From the NCBI GenBank assembly GCA_021234155.1, contig JAJEKV010000049.1, forward strand, positions 3,869,487 through 3,933,486: a stretch of 64,000 bases of DNA, read 5' to 3'. Under the pieces are notes generated by a model, which saw only the letters and a program-made list of their open reading frames with translations, had not been told where the DNA came from and ran no database searches. The DNA comes from Isoetes taiwanensis (lineage: Eukaryota > Streptophyta > Lycopodiopsida > Isoetales > Isoetaceae). The translations under genes were made by a program, and so were the position numbers. This document shows, one piece after another, positions 47,897 through 59,138 of this stretch (its first letter is position 1; each line of letters begins with the position of its first letter).

Positions 47897-48483
47897 TCTC
47901 AGGCAATGTTGTTAAGTACGTCAAAATCCGTACCTTTAAAAAACGTTTCTTAAGATTTTTTGAAGATTTTTAAAATTTTTGGAAAAAATCTTTAAAAACG
48001 TATTTCATATAAAATACGTTAAAAATCCTTAAAATCCTTAAAAATCCTTAAAAATCCTTAAAAATCTTTAAAAATCCTTAGACTGTGATTTTGTTTATCC
48101 AAATATATGATATTCCTTAACTTATTTATCCTTGTATATGAAATTCTTATGTTTCTTAACCTCCATAATAATGTTTTTCTGAACTTTCTTAAGAGTTGCA
48201 TGGCAAAACAACTATGATATCTTTGTACTTGAACTTAATAGTTTCTAGTAGCAGCATAAACTTCTGATTTACTTATTGGCATGGTATGTCTTGTAACTTG
48301 TAGCAAAATGTGCATTTTAACCGTAGCAAATATATCCAATAAAGCAGTGCAAAGAATGTGCAGTTTTTTTTCCCTTTTTTTTTTGGCCGTACCAAATCAT
48401 AAAAATCCTTTAAAAAACGTGAGGATTTTTATGAAGGTACTTTAAAAATAAAAAACGGGTTTTTTAACAACATTGTTCTCAGG
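47896..48483. mobile_element. hAT-type MITE with 8-bp target duplication
   Basis: The 8-bp direct repeat TTCTCAGG (47896-47903 and 48476-48483) flanks a 572-bp element with inverted ends CAATGTTGTTAA. The interior is AT-rich with AAAAATCCTT repeats and no coding frame. Unit 1 holds the uninterrupted site at about 31133-31140, a paralogous empty site. The 8-bp duplication and end sequence indicate the hAT superfamily. Confidence 0.93.
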
Positions 48484-49134
48484 TACAGAACACAATTAGG
48501 TTAGTATTTCCTGTTATATACATAAAGTAGTTACTTTACATAAAGCAGTTCCTCACAGGATTGGTTCTGTGATCTTGCCTATATGATCTGCTCCTATTCT
48601 ATTTCACTAGGTCTTCCTCTATCTGTTCTAATTAATGAAAATAATGAAGTAAATAATGATTTGTGATCTATCTGCTCTATGATCTATGATCTATCTGCTG
48701 TATGATATATCTGCTAATTCTCCTGTATCTGCTCTTATTATATTTCACTAGCTCTTCCTCTATCTGCTCTAAATAATGAACTAAAACAATGAACTAAATA
48801 TTGAACTAAACAAGGACTATTATTGTTATATATCTGCTCTAACCCAAATTACCCAAATTCTGCATTCTGCATTCTGTTAGAATAATATGTTGGAATGGGA
48901 GAAATCGCGCTTGGCGCATTTCTATTTTTGGGTTACGTTTTTCCACTAGATTAATCAAAGCTCGGCTCGGCTTTTCTTTTCATACGGCTCTATACAAATC
49001 GCGCCAGGCGCGTTTGAAATAGATATTTGAAAAACACAAAGCGCGCCTGGCGCGTTTTGAAATATGTATGTTCAGAATAGTTTTATGGGGAGAGTAATAT
49101 ATTATTTGCTAATTACTTAATTTCTCTCCTTCTA

Positions 49135-49534
49135 GTGCCATGGATTTTCCTTATGCATGGACACTGGCTGCTTCTAGATCAAATACACTTCCCCTGGACG
49201 ACCATCAACTCTGGACCCTGTACAAGATATTACTTGATTGTGCTGTTCAAAACGTTCAAAGAGAGTTGGAGAATCCAAAGCGATCTGTCGATCGGGGCCA
49301 TGGGAACACTTTCATTGCATCTATGGACATATCCGACTCCTCATGCTCTTAGTAAGGCTCATGCCAACAAGTAAGTACGAGGATTTGATTTATAGTATCA
49401 GGGATCGATACAACACTCTGGTTTGGAGACTCGACATCCGCAGGGAAGATGAGGATCCTGTCATATCAGGGTGGTTCAGATGGGACTTCTTGCGGAATTG
49501 GGCCGATGAAGTAGGCCTGTGTGACATATTGTAG
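49135..49534 (+). pseudogene. Unit 3 copy of the overlapping-frame ORF
   Basis: Counterpart of 31812-32216. The frames are shifted near 49280, where unit 1 has ATGTATCAGGGGCC and unit 3 reads CTGTCGATCGGGGCC. The MDFPYAWTL frame ends at a strong GTAAGT donor-like site at 49370. Confidence 0.4.
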
Positions 49535-49864
49535 AGATAGAAAGAATTCGCGCCTGGCGCATTTTTTGCAGAAGAAATGTACATATACTTTTTTGGAATA
49601 TGAATACAAACTCGCGCCTGGCGCAATTTTGCACTATACTTTTCTGTCATTAGTTTATTATTATTTTTTATATGCAATGTCGAAAACATTGAATCCTGTG
49701 ATGCCCTCCAGCCAGTATGACCAACCCCAAGAAACTACATATTTTCATTAATGTGTAGTTTCATGGGGTTGATAAGACTGGCTAAAGACCATCACAAAAT
49801 TCAAAATTCACAACATCACGCAGATGTTATGATTTATTCTATTTTTTTTTGAATATCCAAATAT

Positions 49865-50220
49865 ACATACCTTTTTCAGACGTTCTTTTGGCCATGCTAC
49901 AAATGTGCCCACGCTTTCACCAACTGTATCGCCACCGGGATGTCTTCTTGGAAGAGCCTCATCTTCATAATTGCAGTTTATAATGGAAATCTTACAGAAA
50001 CTGTTTCCAAGAGGAACACCATGACACATAGAACTTGGATTCAGATCTTGATTTTACACAATCCTACTTTCGGTAGCATCAAGTTTCTTTGTTAAAAGAT
50101 AGCATTCTTCTCAGAATAATCGATAAAGAACGAATGCATTGTAAAAAAAATAGAGGACAAAAAGTAGAGAACAAGAGAATGCATTCGAGGAATGGAATCA
50201 CACTCACCATAGTTCATGAG
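49865..50220 (-). pseudogene. Unit 3 copy of the GTFVAWP-motif gene
   Basis: CHGVPLGNSFCKI through GTFVAWPKERL is preserved. The upstream part is disrupted near 50050-50110, where the splice acceptor seen in unit 1 is not readable. Confidence 0.4.
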
Positions 50221-50545
50221 GCATCGAATGGGATCGAAGCGGATCTTGGCGCTCGATAGTCGATTGTTCTTGGCGCCTCGATAGTAGGTGGCCGATTAGG
50301 TGGTAGTAGATTGCCACATATGCGTTTCTTGAAATTAATAATTAATTGGTATCTTGAAATTGCACTAAAAAGAAAAACACAATTTAAATTTGTAAATGGC
50401 GGACAGGCGGTTAATTAAAGCGGTATAAATTTAAAAGGGACGCGAATTTGAATTCTGATTTGTTAATCGGCGGCCTAGATTATGAACGCATACATATAAG
50501 TTCAAACCAAAACCCCAGTCTCATACTATCCGCACTTGCAGTTCT

Positions 50546-53500
50546 ATGGCGTCTAGAGGATCTGGCGGCATGGCCGAGGCGGCCGGTAGAGGTGGGCGGC
50601 GACTAAAGCACAAATGCCAAGCACGGAGGTTTTACGAACAAGCGTAAAGCACAAATCCGACAAAGCGCCTCAGGCAATTGATCTGTTTTTGGTCTGTAAT
50701 TGATTTCTGTGTCCCTCTGTGTAATAATAGAGTTATTAACCGAGAAGAAGCATGTGTCCTCTAGTATTTGAGTTCATATGTCCTAAACATGTGTGCTTAA
50801 TGTGTGGCTAAACAGTATTCAGCAGTTAGTTGTGGTTTTTATAGTTTGTAGTGTAATTCAACTCTTTAAGTTGTGGTGTTTATAGTTATTTGTGTCAAGA
50901 CATTACATTAGTTTCTATATCTTGAGATGTAGAATCTACAATTGAAGTTGTATTTTTTATAGTTAGTTGTGTCCTTAGCATTTGAAGTAAATGAACTTGC
51001 TCGTATTCTTTTCAAAAGCAGCGCCAATGGCGTTCTTGTTAGTTCAATAAGCAAATGAACTTGCTCTATACTCTTTCAAATCGCGCCCGGTAGCGTTTTT
51101 CTTACAAACCATCGTGATTAAACCCGTGATTAAACCATGTTTGTAATTTTACAGGATCACAAAAGCCGATCAAAGGAGAACCAAGCAAAGGCGAGACCTC
51201 TTCACCCGAGAAAAAGCCAAGGACAGATGAAGATGTTCTTTATTCTGAGACTGCGGCATGTATTGGCGTTAGAAGATACATCAGGAATAATAAAGGCTCA
51301 GGTAGAACCTCCATGTCGGAAGAAGATCTTATAGAGGGGGTGAGAATGGTATGTGGAGATATTCAAAGCGGTGAGAAGACGGACCTCATATTCATGTCAA
51401 GGGTAAGAGAGACCGATCAAATGAAGAAGCGGGGAATTCTTATTACATCGCGAGAAGTCTACAGGCGATTCTTTACGTTTCTCGCTAGTTGAAGTCGGCC
51501 AAAAACATAAGAAGAGCCTAAAGAAGATCAATCGATGCAAGTGCTAGCTCTTTTAAAGAGGCGCATTAAGATCGGGGCGACATGGCCGATAACCTCTTCA
51601 AATTTGGCTGGACAGTTGGCGAGCCATTGACTCCTAAAAGAATATGCGAGGGGCTTACAGCTGTTCGAAGAGCCATTAGCACGAGGCCCTCGGGCAGTGT
51701 CTACTTACAGGCAGTGAAGGATAAGGAAGAAGCAAGCTCTAAAGGCAGGGAAACCACAGAAGTGACAGCAGGCCTAACAAGTGACGATGACAAGGTCGAG
51801 GCGGTTGGGCGATGAGCAAACTCAAAAATATCGACAAGTATCCATCGGGCTGAACTTCACCCATCCGGTCCGTGGATAGGCTTTTTAGGTCCACTAAAGC
51901 CATTTATATCAGCAGAAGGTATGACAAGCAGCACTCCTTGGAGATAGTGAACAGCATGATCGAAAATCCAGGGCAAGTGCCAATGCCTGCAGATGTAGTG
52001 CCGTACGATACCAGAACGAGGAAGATATTCATGTGGAGCAAGCTGGAGGACTTCATCGACAATCCTGACATACATTTTATGATAATAGATGGCCAGCATT
52101 CAATAGAGGCCCGAAGGTTCGTCGGGGAAGGCCTGACATATTGGGCATCGGTTGTTCTATAAACTCTATTACGTAAAAGCTGCCCGGGTTCTGGCGGCTC
52201 AACAACACCTGCCGAGCTAGCCGAAATAAGCGCACTCCTGAATGACATGGGAAAAACATTCTTATACAAAAGGTAATTTTCTTCCCTTAGGCCTAGTTTT
52301 CGTATTTACAAATCGCGCCAGGCGCGATTTCATATTAGAGGGCAAATCGCACCAGGTGCGATTTGCCCACTCTAAAGAACAAACGCTTCCTGGTTTGGTA
52401 GTTGTTTCTCGTCAAACAAGTAAATCGCGCCTGGCGCGATTTCATATCAGAATGCTAAACGCTTCACGCGGGAGTTGCCATCCTTAGGAGAAAAGGCTTT
52501 CCGTCTCCTCAGGCTAGCCAATTATCGCGTGAGGCGTTTAGCAGTCTGATATGAAATCGCGCTCAGCGCCGAGCGCTTGTTTGACGAGAAACGGCTACCA
52601 AACCAGGAAGCGTTTTCTCTTTAGAGTAGGCAAATCGCGCCTGGCGCGATTTGCTTTCTAATATGAAATCGCGTCTGGCGCGATTTTAAACTGTAAGGAT
52701 TTATTTTATTCACGATTATGATGTTAACAAGGTTACTCCTTGCAGTCCCTATGTAGAGCAACTTCGGCATGCTCGGAACCAGTGGATTGAATATGGGAAG
52801 CCAATGCCAACCGCAGGGCGGGGGCCGGTCCAAAAGCGCGAATTCAAGTTCTTTGGAGAGGACACTTAGTCGGGCGATAATCTGGGACAAAAACAAGAGC
52901 ACCGGATCAAAAAAAAAAAAAGGGGATGAAAAGGGTGATGCTTAGAGGAACAAACTGCGCCCAAGGATGCCACGCAAGATAGTTTTGCTTCAGGATGCAA
53001 GATTATGGGAGAAATGGAATGAATGCGGGATGCCTACATCGAGAAGAAGTTGCCAGATTCACAAGGAAGATTTCCTCCTGTTGACACATCAATTTTTGAT
53101 TTACATACAACAGAGATGAGGAAGGCTCAGGGATTGGATGATCAAGAGCTGATCTCAGTTCTGGATAGGTTAATCAGAAAGGAAATTCTTTACAAGAAAA
53201 CCTCGGCAGCAAAGTCTATGGAATCATTTGAAGAAGCATGCGACGAGCTGAAAAATATTAGAGTGCTCAAAAAGGCAGTTGGTGAGGAATTACAAAGGCT
53301 TACAGGAGAGTGGTCGTTGTCGGAGTTAGGACTCATGCAAAAGTATAATGTCTCCAACGACGACCTAAAGAAATATGTATTTTGGTCCAAGGACTTTGTC
53401 AAGCAGCAGAAGTTGAAGAACGTGGCAAAGGTCAGTGGGATTCACACTAAAGTTGCATCCGACTTGAAACGAAAAGTCGCGTTGGTGAAGAAGACCCCGG

Positions 53501-55776
53501 AGATGGAAACCACTTTTTTTTATCAAGTGTGCACAGGTTTCAAGTGTGCCTTGCCAGAAGTGGGTGCAGGTCCCCATGATATCACACTCTTCGTTCTTGA
53601 TAGCGAGACACCGGATGGTCGCTGATGACTATAATCACGTTCTTCCACATATGCAATGGTTTCACGACGGAGATGAACTACACAATTGTCACTATATGTC
53701 CCTCCGACATATCCTATGCATATGCTCTAACTGCTGCAAATGACTTAGAATGCGTGAAAGTCATACGACAGGCGATCCTCATAGATGAAACCAGGGACAG
53801 TGACTTCAGCACAGCAAGTAAAATTTCTCATGTGCTTATAATTATGATAGCCATGATGGATGATAAGGAATATGAAAGGCTCAAGGGAAAACCAGACGGA
53901 GACAAACTAGCATGGCAATGCTATCAGTTAGATGAACGCATAATCAGAAACGTCTTCTATCTGGAGCAAGAAGACAAGGGGAAGTCTGTCAAGGTCGTGG
54001 AAGAGTTAGAGGAAGAAGAGGAAGAGGAGGATGAAAACGAGGAGGACCCAATTCTTGTGGGCCACATTAAGTATGAGCTCCTAACTTCACATAAGGGTAA
54101 GCTAAACAAGAACGGGTTCTCTATGGAACTTTCCCAGTACCTCATTGAAGCATTTTGTCCATTGGGAACAACTTGCTGGGAACTTCACGTTGGAGGTTAC
54201 ATCGGTAGAGAAGCTTTGAAGTTAGCAAGGAAATGTCAGAGCGTCGTCTCAGATGATCGAGCCAGAAATTTCTTGGACCTCTTCTTTGAGAAAGTACTAG
54301 AGGAAGCACCTAGGGGACCAATCGGCAGTGCAAAAAACACAGCTTCTACCTCTAAGGCTGAAATACCTCCAGATTTGCTTAAGGAACGGGAGAATATGAG
54401 AAAGCTATTGATTGGCGGAAACATCATGGATGGCCGAAGAAGCGGAAGAGCACCAAGTACCTATCGACACCCCTGTGAACCTCCTTGTGAACATCCCTGA
54501 CGATCAAGATAACATGGATCAAGATAATAAGGATGATGATAATAACAATAATGATGATGAAGCAGACTCCAAATCTGAAAACACTATCCAGGTTAGCGTA
54601 AAGAGTAATGAACTATCAAGCATAGTTCACACTGTACAGATCTCAACTGATGTGGTTGGTGCTTCTATCAGAGCGGAGACAATTCAGAATAAGGATGCAA
54701 TGGAGGAAGACACGCCGGGGAATGAAGAAGACGAAAGGTATCGTAACAATGTTTTTTTTTTATATCCATGCATTTTATAAACTACAAGCATCTAGAAATC
54801 GCGCCTGGCGCGATTTAGAGTTTCCTAGATTTCATAATTTTTAATTTATGTTGACAATCATCATTCATGAAATCGCGCCTGGCGCGTTTTCGTTTTCCAT
54901 TTCTTTTATCTCATACGTTATTGTTCTCCTTGCAGAAATGATTTGGCTTCCTCAAAAGTACTGTTCTTTGATTTGAATGGTGTGCTATGTAGAACGTTAC
55001 CTAAAGCCCAGTTTGAAAAGTCATGGTATGCGCAACAACCATTTGAGACACGTACCAAATATGTTTACCCGCGCCCTTATCTGAAGGAGATGTTGGACCA
55101 GGCCTTCAGTCTGTTTCGTTGTGCAATTTGGTCGTCAATGGAGCTTAGAAATATCTGAGGATGTTTTGAAAGTAGTGCACGAGCTAAATAGAGATTGGCG
55201 TCCATCACGGGATCAAAGCAAATGTGCTTCATTCACGAACCCTAAAGAACCGACAGGTAAAAAGATATTTGTGAAATGCTTGCGCAACATGATGGATGCC
55301 CTAGGTGTTGAGGATAAGGAAGGCATAATCATTGTGGATGATGGCGCTCTAAAGTGTTGCTTCAATCAGTCCATGATCATTGAATCCGCCATCCTATCAT
55401 CCTGCAGATTTTGACAAAGGCGACTTTTCGCCGTTTTGTTAGTGTCTTGCATGAAATAGCCGGGGAAAAGCGGTTGAAGAGATACAAACAATATACCCCG
55501 CATCTTGATCGGACGAGGGAAATTGACGGGGACCTTGAGAAAATCGTTCTAGAAAGGGAACTTTTTGATATATATGTATCTGAGGAAATACACTTTCCAA
55601 AAAATTTTGAATATGAAATATACTTTACACGAAAGGTTTTGAATATATACTGTGTTATTATATCAGCATTATTGGTTCTGTGTACGTATTGCCTTTTTAT
55701 ATTATGTGTATGGTTTGCTATACTTGCAATAATTTGTATGTATATACCAATCAATAATTTAGGTGCGTATAAATAG
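50546..55776 (+). pseudogene. Unit 3 copy of the ParB-like/methyltransferase-like/HAD gene, all exons present
   Basis: Exons are about 50546-50673, 51155-52272, 52746-54737 and 54936-55776. It keeps a clear TTTTACAG acceptor for exon 2 and TTCTCCTTGCAG for exon 4, both lost or blurred in unit 1; the exon 1 donor is GC instead of GT. In this copy the run of T after the HAD domain is one base shorter, so the frame continues through FPKNFEYEIYF into a strongly hydrophobic stretch (about 55640-55750), predicting a C-terminal membrane anchor. Exon 3 is open from 53023 to 53625 and from 53625 to 54500. Indels cluster at 51250-51560, 51800-51870, 52100-52200, 52800-53020 and 55150-55530, mostly at CAG/CTG positions. 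Confidence 0.65.
52310..52687. repeat. Intron-filling inverted repeat, unit 3
   Basis: Counterpart of 35018-35394. Most palindromes are intact, except the one near 52555-52575, which is rearranged. Confidence 0.8.
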
Positions 55777-56032
55777 GTATGCACGAAATTGGCAAACCAT
55801 CGGCCGGTCTCATATACACTTTGGTATTATGGCACATTCTATTACGCAAGATGAACCATGCGGACCTCTGCGGTGCATGAGCTAGAAATAGAACTCGGGA
55901 CTGGCTTGATGTCGTTGCTATGAATCCGATCCGCTTCTATCCTGATCCCTTTGATGTTGTAATCCATCTTATGTGGAATCGAACATGGTTTATTCATGAT
56001 CGGCGGGATCTCGGGACCGCTGCTTGGCCCTA
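55765..56032 (+). CDS. Unit 3 copy of the small TATA-preceded gene, complete 3' end
   Basis: TATAAATA lies at about 55769 and the ATG at about 55829. The frame is interrupted by small indels, but unlike units 1 and 2 this copy runs past the junction into its own stop near 56032 (ending LLGPIGR). No known domain. Confidence 0.4.
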
Positions 56033-56422
56033 TCGGACGATGAATCGATTAGTTTGTTAAGTTTATGTTCTATTATAATGCGTTAATTATGGCCGGTTCA
56101 AATCGGCGCCGCAGCCGCGATTTGAACCATTTAAAATTTCTGTTTCAGTAGCAACTTGCTTGTTTGTTATTTATTCGTAAAGCATGACAATTTCAAAGTT
56201 TACATTTCGTTGTCGTTGTGAATGCACGAATTTATAAGCAATTTCGTACTTTTTCTATTGCCAACATTCTGTCATAATATGGGTCATTTGCATCGAATAT
56301 TTGAATGCCTTTGCATTTCAACATAAAATGCATCTTCCTGGCCCGAAAATGAACACAGTGCAAAAGTGTGGTTAATTCAATATAATGGTCAATTAAAGGC
56401 TTATACGGCGCGATTTTGGAAT
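56018..56422. other. Unique right end of element 2
   Basis: About 400 bp between the last tandem unit and the right TIR. A large palindrome (GGTTCAAATCG inverted, centred near 56112) matches the GCGCC family. A further GGCGCGATTTT half-site lies at 56407, close to the TIR. No gene. Confidence 0.6.
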
Positions 56423-56454
56423 AGACATAATCCCAATTTAATTGAATGATGGTT
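56423..56454 (-). repeat. Right TIR of element 2
   Basis: Perfect inverse of 26564-26595. Followed by the TTGT duplication at 56455-56458. Confidence 0.92.
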
Positions 56455-56458
56455 TTGT

Positions 56459-57003
56459 CATGCTTTTGCAACTATTGCATTCAATTCAAGTGGGATAAAT
56501 GTGTGTATGTGAGTCGAATTGGTGATTGGGAGAACAGTGAGTTGAGGTTAAAGGAGCCTAGGAATACAGGTGACAACATTGAAAATGAAGAAGAGGCCGA
56601 GTTTGATATTGAGGAAGAAGAAGAGGATGAAGATGATGTAATGAGTTCCATGATAGAAGTGGGGGATAATTTTGCTGTAAATGCTGAAGAAGGTAATGAA
56701 GAAGGGGTAGATTTTTATGTGCTTAGGTGCACTGAAGCAAAGAATACTTTGCTAGAAAATTATAAGGATGGATGGGGGAATGTGTTTGGGGTAGAAGAAG
56801 TTATTGTCTCGGGACTTTATTACAAACAAATTCCAGGTAGTCTAAATATTGAGTGATGGAGGACAAACTGAGGCAAGTGTTTATAGCCATCTTGTAAGGC
56901 ATCAAAGTTTGACATGTATACGGATGAAGATGACTCTAACATGTATACCATGGATGAAGACACTTGCCAACAAATCATGAGTAGTATTCCAACTACCTCA
57001 TAG
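56459..57003 (+). pseudogene. Element 1 transposase-like gene, 3' portion
   Basis: Continues the coding frame broken at 26563: LSCFCNYCIQFKWDKCVYVS follows directly on YRP once the insertion and one TTGT are removed. Next come an acidic linker, then DFYVLRCTEAKNTLLENY, WGNVFGVEEVIVSGLYYKQI and YSHLVRHQ. This arrangement (Cys-x-Cys-x2-Cys, then a DFY..C and GxYY module) is the C-terminal end of the same transposase-like family. A likely GT donor follows IPG at about 56836. The gene cannot make a full protein while element 2 is present. Confidence 0.72.
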
Positions 57004-57390
57004 AAGGTAATGGATGAAGTATAATGGATGCAAACTGCGGGGATCACAAGGTATTTTCCCCTTTTTTAGTTGTTTTTAGGCATGTTCGATAAGTGCTTTG
57101 CCCAAAGCACTTAAAGCACTTACAAACACTTATTGTTCTGAGGTTTTTTCGGGAGTTTTTTACGCTTGCCAGATCATGAGTAGCCTTCCAACTACCTCAT
57201 AGAAGGTAATGGATGAAGTGTAATGGATGCAAACCGCAGGATCAAAAGGTATTTTTCCTTTTTTTTAGTTGTCTTTAGCATGTTACGAATTCCTGCGCCA
57301 CAAAGACTTAAAGCACTTAAAGCACTTACAAAGACTTATTGTTCTGAGGCTTTTACGGGAGGTAGAGTCTTCAAAATTTGACTGTACTGG
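56963..57390 (+). repeat. Tandem ~200-bp repeat containing transposase fragment B
   Basis: Two direct copies (about 56963-57163 and 57164-57390) each contain AATGGATGCAAAC joined to a shortened copy of the third transposase intron and following exon (compare 26246-26450). Each includes AAGCACTTAAAGCACTTAC motifs resembling the subterminal repeats of element 1. They look like internally deleted duplicates. Confidence 0.65.
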
Positions 57391-57676
57391 GAGGTTAATT
57401 CCTGAATTCTGATGCTTGGAGGTTGATGAAGGGATTGGAGGAGATTTGAACAAGAATTGTTGGCGAAGTTGACAGAATTCTTCAAGGCTGGGAGAATTCT
57501 CTGTTTCAATTGCCCTTTGTTGTTTTCTCCTGCCCATTCGCCAGTCTTAATGGCAAATTCTTTAAACCCGAAAATGCATTCAGAATTCTTTTAACCTAGA
57601 AGCCGCTCATCTCCGCCTTGATCTACCCGGTCTCTCCGCTTGGATCCATCTCACAGAGTCGCTTTTGTCAAGAAAA

Positions 57677-58418
57677 ATGGCCGAGCTTGATTATTTCTCC
57701 TTTTATCCTCCTGCTTGGGATAATTTAACCAAAGACCCGGGCCCAGATGGTGTGTTGCCAGTTCTGGATGATCGAGGAGTTCTTGTACACAGGGGTCCCC
57801 ACAGGCCGAGGTATGTGATCAAGACAAATGCTACATTTGCTCGTGAATTGGATTCCCTTAAAAGGCAGTGGCCTCCTACTGCTAGGCTTTTCAAACAATA
57901 CCTAGAAAGCTGCAAAAAAACTTTGGACACAGGTTGTGACTTTGCAGAGGCAAGGCTGTTTGCACAGCTCTAGAAATCTGGAAGTGGGTTAGTTGCTAGT
58001 TCTTCAGGAACTGGTAAAGGCAAAGGAAAGAGACTTTTTGAGAATCTTCTAGCAGATATAGATCATGTCTTGAAGGAAAGTGATAAGAGCAGGTACAATT
58101 TAAGGGGCCGAGTTGTGCCAGAGAAGGAGAAAAAATGGGCAGTTGAATTTTGTCAAGCAACTTACCGGTTAAGCGATCTTTGTACTACTTCATAGAAAGG
58201 AACAACCCTCTCATGACTTACGCCGGTTTGATCATTCTGAGAATGCTATTACTATCATAGAGGGCCGGATGCTTATGGTAATTTGATTACGCTAAATATG
58301 GCAACCTGCAATCGAGTACCTCATTGGCGGTGTTGAATGGTGGAATCGACCAAGCGGTGACAATAATCCGGCTGATTTCTTTGAAGACTTCAAGTACTTA
58401 GACACCTATCAATTTTGA
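57677..58418 (+). pseudogene. Element 1 hypothetical gene (unrecognised)
   Basis: From ATG 57677 the frame gives MAELDYFSFYPPAWDNL and PRYVIKTNATFARELDSLKR, then reaches a stop at 57971 after RLFAQL. The following sequence remains protein-like: SRYNLRGRVVPEKEKKW, YYFIERNNPLMTYA and, in another frame, EYLIGGVEWWNRPSGDNNPA and FFEDFKYLDTYQF before a stop at 58418. The pattern suggests one protein of about 240 residues interrupted by a nonsense codon and small indels. I do not know the family. It lies between the transposase-like gene and the converging HAD gene. Confidence 0.45.
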
Positions 58419-59138
58419 GTAGGCCATCCATCTTCATCCTTTTTGTAATTTTGCTCCAATTTTGTAATTTTGCGGGGCTCGGATGTCTTTTAAATTCGAA
58501 CTGCGGGCTATTGTGTTATTAATGTGAAAAATTTCTTTTTTTCAATTATCATGCACCACAAAGATTTGATTCTTGTTCACATTTGTTCTCAAACATTTGA
58601 TTACTTTTCAAATTAGTTCTACATATCTTGCTTTTATTGAGTCCAAAATTCCCAAAGACGACATGTGCGCAAAAAATTGACTTCGCCAGGGGACATTGAC
58701 CAAATTTTGACCTGGTCGGTGTCATCAATATGAACAAGGTCCGATGCAATACTTGATCCAAATTCAATCCACATCTTCTCAACTCCTTTGAGTTCCTGCC
58801 AAGATTAAAATCATTTGCAAAAGGTTTGGGTTGTGGTTGTAAGGAGTCTTATAGTCTAAACTATTTTTTCTTGAATTGGGAAAGCATAACATCTGCACAG
58901 TTAACTTTGCAATTTCAAGAAAATTCATACGAGAACACATAATGAAAGAGAATGAAGATATATTACATTGCAAGATGGTACAAAATTCTTGTGTAGTTAC
59001 AAAATGGAGGCAAATCTGCACTCTCATAGTATCTGTACAAAATGGAGGCATATCTGCACTCACATAGTTACATGCCTCTGTGTAATAAAATTGAGGCAAT
59101 TTACAAAGTTTATACCAGGATCAGGAATCTAAAAACTT
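58419..59138. other. Gene-free interval containing Repeat A, second copy
   Basis: 58640-58887 aligns directly with 25070-25325 in the transposase intron. A GGAGGCA(A/T)ATCTGCACTC(A/T)CATAGT duplication lies at about 59007-59068. No gene. Confidence 0.65.

Larger units (their letters stand above)
45347..56017. repeat. Tandem unit 3 of element 2 (10.7 kb)
   Basis: Same left endpoint as unit 2. Its right end, at GGGAC (56013-56017), continues into the unique right end of the element. It carries an extra MITE at 47904-48475. Confidence 0.9.
26564..56454. mobile_element. Nested giant DNA transposon (element 2), about 29.9 kb
   Basis: Perfect 32-bp inverted repeats (AACCATCATTCAATTAAATT...) occupy 26564-26595 and 56423-56454, flanked by the 4-bp direct repeat TTGT. 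The insertion falls in a coding exon of the element 1 transposase, and the inferred empty site is open and in frame, which independently fixes both ends. Cargo in unit 1: transposase-like gene (-), paired short ORF region (+), GTFVAWP gene (-), ParB-like/methyltransferase-like/HAD gene (+) and a small gene (+). Three tandem units account for its size; a single-unit ancestor would be about 12.6 kb. I do not recognise the superfamily. Confidence 0.9.
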
